Part shown: in pieces, positions 35,648-37,735 of the stretch
Position numbering within the stretch: position 1 is the first letter of the stretch
How the letters are laid out: every line of letters starts with the position of its first letter
NCBI GenBank assembly: GCA_905236885.1
Contig: CAJOQK010000087.1
Coordinates: forward strand, 1-37,735
Length of the DNA stretch: 37,735 nt
From: an uncultured Bacteroidales bacterium
GTDB lineage: Bacteria; Bacteroidota; Bacteroidia; Bacteroidales; WCHB1-69
Direction: 5' to 3'
Notes under the pieces: model-generated
What the model saw: only the letters and a program-made list of their open reading frames with translations
The model's database searches: none
Told to the model about the DNA's origin: nothing
Position numbers and translations under genes: made by a program

Positions 35648-36028
35648 ATGAAAACATTCCATGCCCTCCCCTCCATTGCAGTCGCCCTCCTCACAGGCAC
35701 GCTGCTGCTTTTTGCAGGATGCGAGAAGGAGAAGAACAAATGTAAATTTTGCGGTGTTGAAAATCCACTTGAAGACTTGGCATGGTTAAAAACAATTGTT
35801 TTGGAAATGGAAAAATCTCCGATGACTTCAAGTATTAGTAAATGTCTTTATCAAAAGGATAAACAAGGTTTTTTATTTACATCATGTGTTAACTGTCCTG
35901 ACAATATGACTGTATTGGTTGATTGTTCTGGAGAAATATTATGTGCAATTGGTGGTTATGCAGGAAAAAAAGACACCATATACAATATTGATGGAAACAG
36001 TATTGAAATCATTTACAAAAATTATTAG
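35648..36028 (+). CDS. Cysteine-rich lipoprotein encoded just upstream of an M4 protease
   Basis: A 126-residue lipoprotein with lipobox LLLFAGC. The mature part has many cysteines (CEKEKNKCKFC, SKCLY, SCVNC, VDCSGEILC) and the segment NPLEDLAWLKTIV. This NPL-x-x-LxWL pattern with a closing DCxGxxLC recurs in small Bacteroidetes lipoproteins of unknown function. DNA coding for the signal peptide is GC-rich like rnfC, and from about 35740 it becomes strongly AT-rich. The stop is 2 nt before the protease ATG, so the two are probably cotranslated. A role as inhibitor or anchor for the protease is a guess from position. The start is ATG 35648; an upstream GTG (35624) is less likely. Confidence 0.7.
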   Translation: MKTFHALPSIAVALLTGTLLLFAGCEKEKNKCKFCGVENPLEDLAWLKTIVLEMEKSPMTSSISKCLYQKDKQGFLFTSCVNCPDNMTVLVDCSGEILCAIGGYAGKKDTIYNIDGNSIEIIYKNY

Positions 36029-36030
36029 CT

Positions 36031-37735
36031 ATGAGAAAAATACAAATCATTATTTTTTCTTTATTATTTGGCATTTGCAACGACTCTATTTCACAAATAC
36101 TACTAAGTTTCAGCGTTGAAAATGAAACAAGAGAAATAGTGAATGTATCTGATTTTTTGAGAAGAAAATTAAACCTTTCAGACACCTTTGAATTCCAAAG
36201 TATTAATGGAATTCCAGTTTTTAAAAATGAAGAAGGCATAATACATGAACGATATGTGCAATGTTATAAGGGTATTATTATTGAAAATACAGATATAAGA
36301 GTTCGCAAAAAAAATGGAATTATTATATCTGCAAATGGAGACTATATTAATAATTCACAAATCAATATTGAACATACCCAATCTCTTAGTGAAGCATGCA
36401 AAATAGCAGAAACATACATTCGTTCTCAATACGTTGAACTTAAAAACAATTCATTGACAATATCACCTCAAAAAGAAATTGTATTATTTGTAAAAACAAC
36501 AGAATCGAAAGTAATAGCATGTTATAAAATAAAAGTATTTTCAATAGATAATTTAATAAGTGAAAATGTGTATATTGATGCGTGTGATGGAACTGTTGTA
36601 AATAGTTTTACTGGAATTTTACATGCAATTGGAAATGCAGATACACGTTTTAGCGGAACACAAAACATTTCAACCAAATACAACGGACTTAACTATATTT
36701 TATTTGACACAACACGTGGAAACGGTATAGAGACACTCAATTTAAAACGCTCTTTAAACTTTAATTCTGCTGTTAATTTCAAAGACAATGACGATAATTG
36801 GACTTCAATAGAATTTAATAATTCAAATATGGATGATGGTGCTTTGGACGCACATTGGGGAGCAATGAAAACATACGATTATTTCAAAAATGTTCATGGA
36901 CGAAATAGTTTTGATGGAAATAATTCAAAATTGAGAAATTATGTGCACGCTAAAGTCCTTCTAAATATGGATTATGCTTATGATAATGCTGTTTGGGTTA
37001 TTGATTCTAATTTCATGATATATATTAATGGTTGGCTTAAACATAGCAATGTGATGTCAGCCATTGATATTGTTGGACATGAAATTGCTCATGGGGTTTG
37101 TAAATATACAGCCACACTTTCATATCAAGGAGAATCTGGTGCAATAAATGAATCTTTAAGTGATATTTGGGGGGCTTGCATTGAAAAATTTGCAACCTCC
37201 AATAAACAAACATATCTTTGTGGAGAAGACTTGGGCGTTCCGGAAAGAAGTATGTCAAATCCGAAAGTCTATTTTCAACCAAATACATATAAAGGAATTT
37301 TTTGGGGAGAAACAAGCAATCCTTCTAATAATAATGATTGGGGAAATGTTCATACAAATAGCGGTGTTATGAACTACTGGTTTTATCTTTTGTCAGAAGG
37401 AGGGTCAGGAACGAATGACAACGGCTGGAATTATTCTGTTAATGGTATTTCAATAGATTCAGCTGCAAAAATAGTATATAAGGCCGAAACTGAATATATG
37501 ACTTCTAACACAAATTTTGTAAAAGCACGCGAATATACAATAAAAGCAGCCCAAGATATATTTGGTGTTAACAGTAGCAAAATACAATTAGTTAAAGATG
37601 CATGGTATGCTGTTGGCGTTTACAACGACCTCTACATCCGCGATACTGTCACCGATAACGGCACCATGCCCAGTGTTGAATACAGCACTTGGGACAGCCC
37701 GGACATCTGGATAATGGACACAAACGGCAATTGGG
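36031..37735 (+). CDS. Secreted thermolysin-like (M4) metalloprotease, 3' end outside window
   Basis: Open from ATG 36031 to the window edge, at least 568 residues. A signal peptide (IIIFSLLFGICNDSISQ) is followed by an FTP/propeptide region of about 200 residues (NGIPVFKNEEG, CYKGIIIENTDIRV). The catalytic domain has HEIAHG with zinc ligands His350 and His354 and base Glu351, the third ligand Glu374 in GAINESLSDIWG, and the transition-state His441 in NVHTNSGVMNYWFY. All key residues are present, so it should be active. After about 37615 the DNA turns GC-rich and reads NDLYIRDTVTDNG and SPDIWI, a module seen in Bacteroidetes secreted proteins that usually precedes a T9SS tail. A sorting domain beyond the edge is expected but unseen. 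Confidence 0.88.
   Translation, partial: MRKIQIIIFSLLFGICNDSISQILLSFSVENETREIVNVSDFLRRKLNLSDTFEFQSINGIPVFKNEEGIIHERYVQCYKGIIIENTDIRVRKKNGIIISANGDYINNSQINIEHTQSLSEACKIAETYIRSQYVELKNNSLTISPQKEIVLFVKTTESKVIACYKIKVFSIDNLISENVYIDACDGTVVNSFTGILHAIGNADTRFSGTQNISTKYNGLNYILFDTTRGNGIETLNLKRSLNFNSAVNFKDNDDNWTSIEFNNSNMDDGALDAHWGAMKTYDYFKNVHGRNSFDGNNSKLRNYVHAKVLLNMDYAYDNAVWVIDSNFMIYINGWLKHSNVMSAIDIVGHEIAHGVCKYTATLSYQGESGAINESLSDIWGACIEKFATSNKQTYLCGEDLGVPERSMSNPKVYFQPNTYKGIFWGETSNPSNNNDWGNVHTNSGVMNYWFYLLSEGGSGTNDNGWNYSVNGISIDSAAKIVYKAETEYMTSNTNFVKAREYTIKAAQDIFGVNSSKIQLVKDAWYAVGVYNDLYIRDTVTDNGTMPSVEYSTWDSPDIWIMDTNGNW

Overview
The window looks like chromosome from a member of the Bacteroidetes, most likely Bacteroidales. 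The evidence is a TonB-dependent receptor/DUF4249 pair, DUF4919 and DUF4292 proteins, a subtilase with a type IX secretion (T9SS) sorting tail, large single-chain PurL, a tig-clpP-clpX-rsh block, and promoters with the Bacteroidetes -7 box TAnnTTTG. No rRNA, tRNA or CRISPR array was seen. The genus cannot be fixed from this sequence alone.

Region 1 (1-5220, plus strand) is an accessory Rhs polymorphic-toxin locus. It opens inside an rhs gene whose conserved core is followed by an AT-rich, unrecognised C-terminal tip and two small lipoprotein genes that are candidate immunity genes. A second, displaced copy of the core follows. It is truncated at its 5' end by a hairpin-rich repeat element of about 0.57 kb, carries an extra G that shifts the frame, and leads into a different tip with an HExxH metallopeptidase motif (M91-like). 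An exported candidate immunity protein overlaps that tip by ATGA. A decayed lipoprotein pseudogene closes the region.

Region 2 (5221-33723) is mostly housekeeping on the minus strand. It holds a DUF4919/TonB receptor/DUF4249 operon, purL, ligA, and a plus-strand nucleotidyltransferase-fold gene. A long tightly packed run follows: tig-clpP-clpX-rsh-DUF4292-radical SAM-retropepsin-like protease-T9SS subtilase. After it come coaD-thioredoxin-like protein-HAD phosphatase, a low-molecular-weight tyrosine phosphatase, ettA, a geranylgeranyl-reductase-like flavoprotein and a DUF4143 ATPase.

Region 3 (33724-37735, plus strand) has a broken lipoprotein stub, then rnfC standing without the other rnf genes. 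Last is an AT-rich pair, a cysteine-rich lipoprotein and a thermolysin-like (M4) secreted protease that runs off the window. Base composition switches inside both genes of this pair, so their outer ends look native and the interior looks imported.

Two genome-wide signals stand out. The first is an extended promoter pattern, TT(G/C)-N10-TAnnTTTG, seen upstream of several unrelated genes and nearly identical over 30 bases at purL and rnfC. The second is a GGGGACTTCT-like motif in sense orientation just after several stop codons, often within hairpins.
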